Below are positions 26,765 to 35,242 of a stretch of 64,000 nt of DNA, piece by piece (within the stretch, counting starts at the first letter, position 1; each line of letters opens with the position of its first letter). The stretch spans positions 1,025,501 through 1,089,500 of the forward strand of contig NZ_CP076723.1 in NCBI RefSeq assembly GCF_018986915.1, written 5' to 3'. Made by a program: the position numbers and the translations under genes. The notes under the pieces were generated by a model. That model saw only the letters and a list, made by a program, of their open reading frames with translations. It searched no databases and was not told the origin of the DNA. The DNA comes from Geomonas oryzisoli (GTDB lineage: Bacteria; Desulfobacterota; Desulfuromonadia; Geobacterales; Geobacteraceae).

Positions 26765-29700
26765 GGCGGCTCGTCCTCTACATAGGGCTTCCCCTGCTGG
26801 GGCTCCTCATCGTCCTGTCACTGGGGCTCTTCTGGCTGCTCGGCACCGGCTCCGGCGCGCGCTTCGCCCTCACCACCCTCGGAGGGCTCGCCGGGGAAAA
26901 GGTGACCGTGCGGCAGGTCGAGGGGCGGCTTTGGGACCGGCTGAGGTTGACCGGGGTGCGGCTGGACCGCCCCAAAGTGGTGCTGCAGCTGGAGCGGCTG
27001 GATCTTGCCTGGGCACCGGTCGGTCTCCTGCACGGCAGGCTCCTGGTGCACGATCTCTCCCTGACCGCGCTGCGCATCCAGGACGACACGCCGCTGGTAG
27101 CCAAGACGCCGCAGCTGCGCTGGCCTAAGGTAAGCGAGACCGTGCGTCGACTGGAGGCGCGGGTGGAGCGCTTCAGCCTGAAGGGTATGAGCTACCGTCA
27201 CTTCCAGGGCGACCCCTTCCTGCTGAGCGAGCTGGCAGGCGGGTTGACCCTGCGCGACGGCGTCCTCACCGTCTCGGCAGGGAGCGTTTCCGCCGCCCAA
27301 GGGAGCGCGTCGGGCGAAATAACCGCAGGACTTTTGCGCCCCTCGCTGCACCTCGACCTGCGCCTCGCCCCGGCCACGCCGATGGCGGACCTGGACGCCA
27401 TTTCAGTGCTGGCGCGCCTCGAGCCGGGGCGGGAGCCCGAGCAACTGGCCGGGCCGGTCGCGCTCGCCGGCAGCCGCCAGGGAGCAAAACGCCTGGACCT
27501 CACCAGCGAGCTCGGCATCACCCGCACCGGTTTCAATTTCAGGAACTTCCATATGCTGCGCCCCGGCCGCCCCGGGGTTCTCACCGGCAACGGCAGCATG
27601 ACCCTCACCAAGGACGAGCCCCTCTTCGCGCTGGCGCTCCACGCCGACCATCTCGACCTCGGGCGGGAGCTCGATCATCCCGCCCTCATCGACGGCGACC
27701 TCACCTTCTCCGGGAGCCCGGCCCGCTACCTGGGCACCTTCTCCCTCACCAACAAGGGGCCCGGCTGGGAGAGCATGGGGCTTGCCGCGCGCTATCGCGG
27801 CGACAAGAACGGGCTGCGCCTGGACCCTCTCTCCGGCACGTGGCTCAAGGGGAGCGTGCACGGCGCGCTCGACGTGGAGTGGAGCCGAGGCTGGCGGGTG
27901 AGCGGGAAACTATCCGGCCGGGGCCTCGATCCGGAAGCGCTTGCCGCGGATTGGAAAGGGGTGGTGAACCTCGACCTGGCCGGGGTGGTGGGGCAGCATG
28001 ACCGGGGGGCGGTGCAGGGGAGCGTGCAGGCGCGGCTCCTCGAGAGCAGGCTGAAGGGGCAGGAGCTGACCGGCGCAGTAGAGGGGAGCTTCACCGGCGC
28101 GAGGATCGCGGTGCAGCGTCTGCTGCTGGCGGGGAAAGGGTTCAGGTTCCGGGGCAGCGGCGAGCCCGACCGGCGTTTCGATTTCGCGGCCGACGTGACC
28201 GATCTCTCGGGGCTGCTGCCGGGAAGTGCCGGTGCCGTTGCCGCCGACGGCTGGCTGCGCTGGCGCGAGGGGATGCTCTCCGGTACCGCCGCCGCCAGGG
28301 GGATGAACCTGGCGATGGGCGGCGTCCGCGCCGGTGCCTTCGACCTGCAGGCAAGCCTCGGTGAGGGGAAGGATTACCCGGTTTCGCTGCGGGGGACGGC
28401 GACCGCCGTGCGGGCCGGACAGCTGGCGGTGGAGGCCGCCTCCTTCGCGCTGCGCGGCACCTCCAGGCGGCACACTTTCGCAGCGCGGCTCACCTCCGGC
28501 GTCGCCGACGTCGATCTTTCCGCCTCGGGCGGTTATGCCGACGGCGTCTGGCGCGGCGAGCTCTCCCGCTTCTCCGGCAACGACGAGGTGGGACCCTTCG
28601 CGCTCGCCGCCCCGGCGCAAGTGACCGTCGGGCAGGGGCGCTTCAGCACCACGCCGCTGGTCATCGACGGCGCTCCCGGCGAGCGGCTGGAACTGGCCGG
28701 CAACCTGAACCGCGACCGCTCGGGCGCCTTCCGGGGCGGCTGGAGCGGGCTGAACCTGGCGCGGGCCGACGTCTGGCTCCCCAAGGGGGAGCTCTCCGGC
28801 GCCACTTCCGGCAGCTTCGACCTGCACCTCGCCCCCGGTGGGCGTGCCACCTTGAACGTCCGCGCCGAGGCGAGCGGCGCCGTGGTCGCAGACGGCAAGC
28901 GGGTCGGGCTGGACCACTTCCTGGCGACGCTAAAGGGAGGGGAACGGGGGGTGGATGCCGCCGCCGATCTCGCCCTGGAAAAGGGTGCCGGCAGCGCCCG
29001 TCTCACCTTCCATTCCGGTGAGCCCGCAGCCCTGGCGCTGCCGCGGCGCGGCGATCTCACCATCGACTGGAGCAATCTCGACCTGACGCTGCTGCGCCCC
29101 TATCTCTCGCCCGAGCTGAACCTGGAGGGGAGGCTTGGCGGCCAAGTGAAGGGAACGCTCCTGCCGGGACGGCGCATGGACCTCTCCGGCACCACCGCGC
29201 TCACCGGCGGCCGGGTCATCTGGCGGGCCAAGGGGGACCAGTTCGACGCCGCCATCGACCGGGCGGAACTCGCCTTCCAGCGGCGCGACACCGGCAAACC
29301 CGGCGGCGAAATGGTCCTGCACGGCAGCGCCGACGCCACCGGGGCCTACCAGTCCCAGGGGGAGAAGGTGATCGGCAGCCAGTTCACCGTCCGCGTCGAC
29401 GCCGACGGCACAGGGACCCGCGCCGCTGCCGATCTCTGGCTCGACACCGGCGGCAGCCTCCGGGCCGCGCTTTCCTCCGACTCTCCGGCCGGCAGCGCGC
29501 TTCCCGAGACCGGCGACTTCAGTGTCGAGTGGGACGACATCAAGCCATCCCTGCTGCGTCCCTGGCTCCCGGGGACCATGGACCTCCAGGGGGAGCTGCA
29601 CGGCAGCGCCAAGGGAAGGCTCCTCCCCGGCAAGCGGCTGGAACTGGCGGGGCAGGCGGGCTTCTCGCAGGGGAGCGCCCGGTGGCAGGGCAATGCCGGC

Positions 29701-31209
29701 GAGGCGAGCGCCGCCATCCGTTCGGCCCTGGTGAACTTCGCCTGGCGCGGCGAGAGCCTGACCGGCAACCTCGACCTCTCCCTCGCCGACTACGGGCAGG
29801 CCAAGGGCGATTTTCTCCTGCCGATACCGGCACGGTTGCCGGTGACTCCCAACCGGGACGGTGCGGTGCAGGGGCGCCTGTCGGGGAGCCTGCAGGAGCA
29901 CGGATTCCTCACTGCGTTCTTCCCGGGGCTGGTGCAGGAGACCCGCGGCACGCTCACCGTCGATATCATGGCCGGGGGGACCTGGGGCGATCCCACCGTG
30001 AACGGGACCCTGGAGCTCGCCGATGCGGGTGCCTATCTCCCCAGCGCAGGGATCACCTTGACCGGGGCGCAGCTCCTGGCGCGCCTGGACCACAACGAGA
30101 TGCGCATCGAGCGGCTGCGGGCGCTCTCCGGTGGCGGCGAGCTGGTCGGCAACCTGCTGATGAGGCTCAAGGGGTGGCAGGTGCAGGATTACCGCGGCAC
30201 CCTGAGCGGGCAGCGTTTCCAGACCGTGTACCTGCCGGAACTGACCATGTACACCTCGCCGCAACTCACTTTCGAAGGCGATGCGAAAAAGGCCACCGTC
30301 AACGGCGAGGTCGGCATCCCCGAAATGCTGATCTCCGGCTCCCCCGCCCAGCACGTGGTCGCGCCGAGCGAGGACGTCGTTTTCGAGGGGGCTCCCCCAA
30401 AAGCCAAGGAGCCGCGCATCCCGTTACTGGTAGATGGGAAGGTGAAGGTGGTGCTCGGGGACAAGGTGAAGGTGGAGGCGTCCGGAATCGACGCGCAGCT
30501 CGGGGGGAGCATGGACCTCGTGCTGAACGGGATCGACAAGATCGAGAGTTCCGGGGAGATCAAGGTGGTCAAGGGACGCTACCGCGCCTACGGCATGAAC
30601 CTCGACATCGTGCGGGGACGGATCTACTACGTGAACGACCCGGTCACCCGTCCCACCCTCGACGTCCTGGCCCTGCGCACGGTCGGGGACGTCAAGGCGG
30701 GGGTGACCGTGGGCGGGTTCCTGAACGCCCCGGTGGTGAAGCTCTACTCCGAGCCGGCCATGCCCGAGGTGGACATCCTGGCCTACATGGTGCTCGGGCA
30801 TCCCATGGGGACCAGCGGCGAGCAGGGGAGCGCGCTTGCCACCGCCGCGGCCGGCCTGTTCTCCTTCGGCAAATCCGAGTCGCTGCAAGAGCAGATCAAG
30901 GACCGGCTCGGCCTGAGCACGCTGGGGCTGGAGCAGGTCGACACCACGAGCACCGGACGGATGGGGTACAAGGAGATCGCCACCACCCCGACCGGCGCCA
31001 TTTCCGCCAAGACCCCCGCCGCAGGCGAATCGGTCTTCTCGGTCGGCAAGTATCTCACTCCGGATCTCTACCTCAGCTACGGCCGGTCGCTGATCACCGG
31101 GCAGAACCTGTTCCGGCTGCGCTACGACATCTTCAAGCGCCTGCAGATCGAAACCCAAAGCGGCTCCGAGTCCGGCGTGGATCTCTATTACAAGCTGGAG
31201 TTCAGGTGA
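26761..31209 (+). CDS. tamB: Translocation and assembly module protein TamB
   Basis: A very long protein (1482 residues) of the AsmA/TamB class. One N-terminal membrane anchor (about 3-28) is followed by a long series of beta-strand repeats forming a periplasm-spanning hydrophobic groove, and the TamB (DUF490) domain over the last 350 or so residues, with GRYRAYGMNLDIVRGRIYYVNDP and the end LYYKLEFR. E. coli TamB is about 1260 residues, so this one is long. It begins with TTG, overlapping the tamA stop by four bases (TTGA). A role in envelope lipid transport or protein assembly is family knowledge. Confidence 0.92.
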   Translation: MRRLVLYIGLPLLGLLIVLSLGLFWLLGTGSGARFALTTLGGLAGEKVTVRQVEGRLWDRLRLTGVRLDRPKVVLQLERLDLAWAPVGLLHGRLLVHDLSLTALRIQDDTPLVAKTPQLRWPKVSETVRRLEARVERFSLKGMSYRHFQGDPFLLSELAGGLTLRDGVLTVSAGSVSAAQGSASGEITAGLLRPSLHLDLRLAPATPMADLDAISVLARLEPGREPEQLAGPVALAGSRQGAKRLDLTSELGITRTGFNFRNFHMLRPGRPGVLTGNGSMTLTKDEPLFALALHADHLDLGRELDHPALIDGDLTFSGSPARYLGTFSLTNKGPGWESMGLAARYRGDKNGLRLDPLSGTWLKGSVHGALDVEWSRGWRVSGKLSGRGLDPEALAADWKGVVNLDLAGVVGQHDRGAVQGSVQARLLESRLKGQELTGAVEGSFTGARIAVQRLLLAGKGFRFRGSGEPDRRFDFAADVTDLSGLLPGSAGAVAADGWLRWREGMLSGTAAARGMNLAMGGVRAGAFDLQASLGEGKDYPVSLRGTATAVRAGQLAVEAASFALRGTSRRHTFAARLTSGVADVDLSASGGYADGVWRGELSRFSGNDEVGPFALAAPAQVTVGQGRFSTTPLVIDGAPGERLELAGNLNRDRSGAFRGGWSGLNLARADVWLPKGELSGATSGSFDLHLAPGGRATLNVRAEASGAVVADGKRVGLDHFLATLKGGERGVDAAADLALEKGAGSARLTFHSGEPAALALPRRGDLTIDWSNLDLTLLRPYLSPELNLEGRLGGQVKGTLLPGRRMDLSGTTALTGGRVIWRAKGDQFDAAIDRAELAFQRRDTGKPGGEMVLHGSADATGAYQSQGEKVIGSQFTVRVDADGTGTRAAADLWLDTGGSLRAALSSDSPAGSALPETGDFSVEWDDIKPSLLRPWLPGTMDLQGELHGSAKGRLLPGKRLELAGQAGFSQGSARWQGNAGEASAAIRSALVNFAWRGESLTGNLDLSLADYGQAKGDFLLPIPARLPVTPNRDGAVQGRLSGSLQEHGFLTAFFPGLVQETRGTLTVDIMAGGTWGDPTVNGTLELADAGAYLPSAGITLTGAQLLARLDHNEMRIERLRALSGGGELVGNLLMRLKGWQVQDYRGTLSGQRFQTVYLPELTMYTSPQLTFEGDAKKATVNGEVGIPEMLISGSPAQHVVAPSEDVVFEGAPPKAKEPRIPLLVDGKVKVVLGDKVKVEASGIDAQLGGSMDLVLNGIDKIESSGEIKVVKGRYRAYGMNLDIVRGRIYYVNDPVTRPTLDVLALRTVGDVKAGVTVGGFLNAPVVKLYSEPAMPEVDILAYMVLGHPMGTSGEQGSALATAAAGLFSFGKSESLQEQIKDRLGLSTLGLEQVDTTSTGRMGYKEIATTPTGAISAKTPAAGESVFSVGKYLTPDLYLSYGRSLITGQNLFRLRYDIFKRLQIETQSGSESGVDLYYKLEFR

Positions 31210-31259
31210 TCGGACCGCCGCGCTCGCAGCCTCTCCCATTTGCCGGTTCATCCGTTATC

Positions 31260-31306
31260 TTGACACCGGGTGTTCCTTACCTTATCATCAAAACGTAAGG
31301 ACAACC
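31260..31306 (+). promoter_or_regulatory. vapBC promoter with overlapping operator
   Basis: TTGACA, 17 bases, TATCAT (6 of 6 and 5 of 6 consensus bases) at 31260-31288. A 12-base inverted repeat with 10 matches, GGTGTTCCTTAC at 31269-31280 and GTAAGGACAACC at 31295-31306, brackets the -10. This is the expected layout for repression by a VapB/VapC complex. Confidence 0.7.
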
Positions 31307-31321
31307 TGAGCGGAGACCGTT

Positions 31322-31555
31322 ATGAAATCAACCGTTACGTCGAAATTCCAAACCACCATACCCAAGGCCATACGCGAGAAACTCGGCATCTCGGTTAACG
31401 ACGCACTGGAATGGGGCATCGAGAAAGGCCAGGTGGTCGTCCACCCTGTGAACAACGAGTTCCTCCGCTACCAGGGATGTGTAAAGACTGGCCCAGGTGA
31501 TATTGGGGCCGATATTCAGTCAGCTCGTGATCAACGCCTGGAGAAGTATCGGTGA
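31322..31555 (+). CDS. vapB: Antitoxin VapB (AbrB/MazE/SpoVT fold)
   Basis: A 77-residue protein whose first 45 residues form a swapped-hairpin AbrB domain (VTSKFQTTIPKAIREKLGI). The C-terminal tail should wrap the toxin. It normally neutralises the PIN toxin and represses its own promoter. GGAG stands six bases before the ATG. The stop overlaps the GTG start of vapC (GTGA). Confidence 0.9.
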   Translation: MKSTVTSKFQTTIPKAIREKLGISVNDALEWGIEKGQVVVHPVNNEFLRYQGCVKTGPGDIGADIQSARDQRLEKYR

Positions 31556-31968
31556 AGAAGTATGTCATCGACACCAATGCGATCATTTCCTTCGTTACAG
31601 ATCGCAATCCTGCGCAACAGGAAGCCGTCATTCCTTTGTTTACCGCTGCCTCCCGTTTGAAATGCACACTGGTCTGCCACCAGTTCGTGTTGACCGAGTT
31701 CATTTTCGTCATGGACACAGTCTATGGCATACCGAAGAAGACGATCAATGCCATGGTTCTCGACCTCATTGCCATGCCAGGGGTTGAAGTGCGGCATGAA
31801 ATCGATTTCAATAAGGTGCTGTCTCTATGGCCGGACCAAGTCGGCGATTTCGGAGATGCGATCGTCGCCTCAGTGGGCGTTGCCGTCAAAGGGGCTATTG
31901 TGGTCACCTTCGATGGGAAGTTCAAATCGGCCTTAAAGCGGCAGGGTGTTGACGTGTACCAAGCTTGA
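31552..31968 (+). CDS. vapC: PIN-domain ribonuclease toxin VapC
   Basis: A 138-residue PIN nuclease. The acidic Mg-binding residues are present: D7 in VIDTNAI, E in LTEFIF, D in GDFGDAIVA and D in TFDGKF. VapC toxins cut tRNA or rRNA when freed from VapB. GTG start, translationally coupled to vapB. All key residues are intact, so it is probably active. The pair opens a patch of apparently lower GC, which fits horizontal gain. Confidence 0.9.
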   Translation: MKKYVIDTNAIISFVTDRNPAQQEAVIPLFTAASRLKCTLVCHQFVLTEFIFVMDTVYGIPKKTINAMVLDLIAMPGVEVRHEIDFNKVLSLWPDQVGDFGDAIVASVGVAVKGAIVVTFDGKFKSALKRQGVDVYQA

Positions 31969-32004
31969 GCCCGATACCCTTAGCCCTGCCGTGCTTACTT
32001 GTCG

Positions 32005-32613
32005 CTATTTGGCACCTATTGATGGGCCGGCGGGAAGATACCAAACCGGGTTTATGCCACCTTGCTTTATCCACCCTTCCTTGGGCATCCAGTCACAGTA
32101 CAACACTCTCAGCCAAAGCCTGTCGTCTCTTGGGTCCCACCAGCATTTTCCGTCGTCGTCCGCCTTTTGAACTACACGAGTAACAACATTCAAAACACCC
32201 GGTTCCTCTTTTTTAGGAGGATGTCCGACTCTCACCTCAACTATATCGCCCAAAGCCACACTAAGTCCTTTGGGGACATAGAGCATCGTTGAATTGACTA
32301 CCTCGGAACTCCAGCTTTTAGTCATTCCGCCACAGCAGTATATGCGCGCGAGGACCACGCTGCCATCGGCAATTTCTGAATCCTTTATGCCTGATGCTAT
32401 GATGGCATCGTACAAGTCCTTGGCTTGCACGACCTCCTCCCGGCTGCCAGTCGCAGTGACCTGGGCTAGTCGTAATGAGCCAGTCGGGACGAAATCCATG
32501 TGAATTCGCAGCGGACCACGAGAGCAACCCGTCATCCCCACTATCAGAAGAAGGACCACATGTTTCAGCAGCGACTTTCGATATTGACTCCAGCCGACCA
32601 TGTTGCCATTCAT
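32005..32613 (-). CDS. Lipoprotein of unknown function
   Basis: 202 residues with a signal peptide and lipobox VGMTGC (Cys at about 30). The mature part contains Cys pairs (YCCGG, KCWW, YCDW) and many Trp, and no known domain. It is second in a two-gene operon with the lipoprotein at 32662 (about 50 bases apart). Codon use looks less GC-biased than in the flanks. An envelope role is likely; more cannot be said. Confidence 0.65.
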   Translation of the reverse strand: MNGNMVGWSQYRKSLLKHVVLLLIVGMTGCSRGPLRIHMDFVPTGSLRLAQVTATGSREEVVQAKDLYDAIIASGIKDSEIADGSVVLARIYCCGGMTKSWSSEVVNSTMLYVPKGLSVALGDIVEVRVGHPPKKEEPGVLNVVTRVVQKADDDGKCWWDPRDDRLWLRVLYCDWMPKEGWIKQGGINPVWYLPAGPSIGAK

Positions 32614-32661
32614 AGTGTTCCTCCTTATTGAAGTTGCAGTCTCTGTTCCCTTCTACCTTCC

Positions 32662-33150
32662 TCAATCACCTTCTGGTGGCTTGGCGTCAAGTAACGATTT
32701 TCTGCCTTTTTCGTTGTCCACTATTTCCAGGGTTACGGCGATTTTTCCACCGCCTGAAAGGAGAAAGTCCGCTGGGCTCCAATCCGGGCTAACATGGGCA
32801 ATCACGTAGTAAACTGCACCGGCATCTACTTTTAAATCAACTGTGCTTTTACTCTGGTCTGCGTAAGCAGTTATGGTGGAAATGCCAGGTACACGCTCCC
32901 AGCAAAGATACCTGTGCCCTGCTATATATCCGATGTGCGTGTCGTCGGCTATAACAGACACAGTCGTGCCGTGGCTTGCTATGTTTAGTAAAAACGGCTT
33001 ACCGATGAGATAGATCCGTCCTTTTCCACTCTCCTCAACATGCTTGCTCTGTTCGGGGAAATGAACCATCTGCTTGGTAGTGCCGCATCCACAGGACAGA
33101 AGCGAAAAAACAATGAACGCGACAATTCGAATAAACCTCAGGTTTATCAT
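32662..33150 (-). CDS. DUF2846-like lipoprotein
   Basis: 162 residues from the ATG at 33150. The lipobox region LLSCGCGTTK is followed by a beta-rich domain resembling DUF2846: GKGRIYLIGKPFLLNIASHG, then a HIGYIAGHRYLCWERVPGISTITA block. The end DAKPPEGD is polar. An in-frame start at 33165 would add five residues. Such proteins are small envelope lipoproteins of unknown role. Likely gained together with the adjacent gene and vapBC. Confidence 0.6.
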   Translation of the reverse strand: MINLRFIRIVAFIVFSLLSCGCGTTKQMVHFPEQSKHVEESGKGRIYLIGKPFLLNIASHGTTVSVIADDTHIGYIAGHRYLCWERVPGISTITAYADQSKSTVDLKVDAGAVYYVIAHVSPDWSPADFLLSGGGKIAVTLEIVDNEKGRKSLLDAKPPEGD

Positions 33151-33456
33151 TTGTCGTACCTCCATCTTTATCTGCTTCTTCGGATGTTACAGGCTGTGCT
33201 GAGGCTGAAAAGCTGGAAGGGCAAGCAGTTGGCACATTGTCATCTGCGTGAGGACACCATTGCAAAACAGTCACTACCGCTCACGGTAGTGGTGTAGACA
33301 GCCATCACGACGGCCTGACACAGTTTTGTTTACTGGCGTTACTGGGTGAGCATTATTTTGACACTTTACTTTCGGGTTGCAAGTGAATCCAGGAATTGCT
33401 TATGAGTGAGGAGTCTAAAGGAAGAGTCGAAAAGCATGTGGGGGGCGCTGTCAGCA

Positions 33457-33488
33457 AGAATGGGCGGCCGGTTACGGCCGCCCATTCT
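33457..33488. repeat. Perfect 14-bp hairpin
   Basis: AGAATGGGCGGCCG, loop GTTA, and its exact complement. It has no T-run on either side, so it is not a textbook terminator. It lies between the lipoprotein operon and the MBL gene's 3 prime end. The rest of the gap 33166-33544 shows only the repeat arm at 33509. Confidence 0.7.
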
Positions 33489-33508
33489 GCTTCTATTCTG
33501 CAAGTAGA

Positions 33509-33538
33509 GGGACAGGCCCCTTACGGAGCCAGTCCCTT
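33509..33538. repeat. Single arm of the GGGACTGGCTCCG repeat family
   Basis: A 30-base copy ending six bases before the stop codon of the minus-strand MBL-fold gene. Same orientation relative to the gene as all other copies. Confidence 0.85.
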
Positions 33539-33544
33539 CTGCCG

Positions 33545-34450
33545 CTACTTCTTGGCGAGGTAGCGGCTCTTCACGTTGTAGGTCACCATCCACTCCGCCA
33601 TGGTGCGCTTGGGGAGGGTCTTCAACAGTTCGGCGCTGATGGCGTCGGCATCGCTGGTCTTCGCCGCCAGTTCGGTCGCTTTCTTGTCGAAGAGCTGGAT
33701 GTACTCCTTCATCTCTCTCAGGTCCTTCTTCCCGGAAAGGGGGCCGTGACCGGGGACGACCTTGTTCACGTCCATGGCCAGCAGGGCATCTATGGTCCGA
33801 ATCCAGCCGCTGAAGTCGCCGTCGGCAAGGAAGGGATGGAAGTCGGTGAAAAGGACGTCTCCGGCAAAGAGGATCTTCTCAGCCGGGAGGTAGACGACGA
33901 GACTCCCCGCTGTGTGGGAGGGGGCGGTCCGGATCAGACGTACTTCCTCGCCGCCCAGATCGAGCAGCATTTCGTCGCTGAAGGCGAGGGTGGGGAGGGC
34001 TATTTCGGTCCCTGCCATGTCCTCGGGTTTCAGGCCGTAGTTCGCGGCCCTCTGCAGCAGCCCCGCGCCGTTGGTGGCGAGATACGTGCGGTCGGCTTCG
34101 TGGGAGATGACGGTCGCGCCCAGTTTGGCGAAGACGCAGTTCCCCAGCGCGTGGTCCAGGTGGGTGTGGGTGTTGACCACGTACCTGATCGGCTTGTCGG
34201 TCACCTTGCGGATGTCGGCGAGAAAACGCTGCCCTTCCTTGGCGGAGATCAGGGTGTCGATCACCAGCACCCCGTCTTTGCCGATGACGATGCCGGCGTT
34301 GGCGGCGAAGCTGTGCGACGGAGAGGCGTCCTTGCTCCCGACGTAGGAGTAGACGTTGTCGGCAAACTTGGTGAGCTCCGCGCAGGCGGCCTGGGCGAGC
34401 AGCAGGGTGAAAGCCAGTGTCAGTGCTGTGAGTACGGCGTATTTCTTCAT
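33545..34450 (-). CDS. Secreted MBL-fold metallo-hydrolase
   Basis: 301 residues with a signal peptide (about 1-24, ACA-ELT). The metallo-beta-lactamase fold is marked by HTHLDH (H95, H97, D99, H100), a further His in APSHTAGS, the bridging Asp in FAGDVLF and VPGHGP for the last His. It therefore binds two metals in the periplasm. The family covers many hydrolases; the architecture (KDGVLVIDTL, no extra domain) resembles the SoxH/quinoprotein-relay-like group. Start at 34450 after GGAGGAG; the frame upstream runs through a repeat and is not coding. Confidence 0.87.
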   Translation of the reverse strand: MKKYAVLTALTLAFTLLLAQAACAELTKFADNVYSYVGSKDASPSHSFAANAGIVIGKDGVLVIDTLISAKEGQRFLADIRKVTDKPIRYVVNTHTHLDHALGNCVFAKLGATVISHEADRTYLATNGAGLLQRAANYGLKPEDMAGTEIALPTLAFSDEMLLDLGGEEVRLIRTAPSHTAGSLVVYLPAEKILFAGDVLFTDFHPFLADGDFSGWIRTIDALLAMDVNKVVPGHGPLSGKKDLREMKEYIQLFDKKATELAAKTSDADAISAELLKTLPKRTMAEWMVTYNVKSRYLAKK

Positions 34451-34484
34451 GGACTCCTCCTTTTCAATAGCTTTATTAGGGGAA

Positions 34485-34577
34485 GGGACTGGCTCCGCCA
34501 GGTGCCTGTCCCCTTGGTGGCTCAGCTGAAAGGAGCGTTCCGCTAAAGGGACAGGCACCTGTCGGAGCCTGTCCCTT
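34485..34577. repeat. Two-armed GGGACTGGCTCCG inverted-repeat element
   Basis: Left arm 34485-34513 and right arm 34548-34577 flank a core with AAAGGAGCGTTCCGCTAAA. It fills the gap between the MBL gene start and the transglutaminase-like gene stop. Confidence 0.88.
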
Positions 34578-34612
34578 CTGCCGCGCACCCTCGCCCGCTC
34601 CGTTCAGCCGTT

Positions 34613-35218
34613 TCAGAAGGTCACTGTTTCTCCAAGGCAGTTGGCGATGAGTTCGATGTCAGGCAGGTTGTGGTAGACGTCGGTTACGGTCTTGTGCGTG
34701 GTGAGCGCACGGACTACGACCGGCAGCGGCTCGGGCCAGATCTCCGGTAAATCGGCTTCCAGCCGTTCGCTGATCGAGAAGGCGAGACGCTCTTCCGGGG
34801 GGGAGAACTGTGCGTCGACACCGGGCTTGTTGCCGCGGGGATCGACCCGGTACCAGCCGTGATCGGGCAGCCAGACGGCGTTCAGGCCGTGCAGGCAGTA
34901 AGGCGGGCCGCCATCGTGCAGGGATAGACGCTGGTAGCATAGCCCCGCGGGTATGGCGTTGGCGCGCAGCAGGGCGGCCAGCAGGTGACTCTTGGCATAG
35001 CAGTAGCCGGTGCCGTGCTCGAGCACGTCGGAGGCGCGGCAGGTGACCGGATTCAACTTGTAATCCCAGCTGTGCTTGATCCGGTCACGGACGAACTCGA
35101 AACAGCGTCGGGCGATGACTGTCTTGTTGAGTTCTCCCGCCGACAGGTGCTGTGCCTTTTCAAGTACGGCCGGGTGCTGCCAGTCGATGTATTCCGTCGC
35201 CTCCAGGTACTGTTTCAT
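34613..35218 (-). CDS. Transglutaminase-like cysteine protease-fold protein
   Basis: 201 residues, cytoplasmic (no signal). The catalytic triad of the transglutaminase-like superfamily is visible: C73 in GTGYCYAKSHLL, H110 in CLHGLNAVWL and D126 in YRVDPRGNK. Bacterial members are mostly peptidases or amidases of unknown substrate. It lies 24 bases after the MFS transporter gene, so the two form an operon. Confidence 0.83.
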   Translation of the reverse strand: MKQYLEATEYIDWQHPAVLEKAQHLSAGELNKTVIARRCFEFVRDRIKHSWDYKLNPVTCRASDVLEHGTGYCYAKSHLLAALLRANAIPAGLCYQRLSLHDGGPPYCLHGLNAVWLPDHGWYRVDPRGNKPGVDAQFSPPEERLAFSISERLEADLPEIWPEPLPVVVRALTTHKTVTDVYHNLPDIELIANCLGETVTF

Positions 35219-35242
35219 GCTCCACCTTTTCCTGTGTCTTTG

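Noticed and set aside
34451-34588. N-terminal extension of the MBL-fold protein
   Set aside because: It translates the repeat element; the ATG at 34450 has a strong ribosome site and begins a signal peptide.
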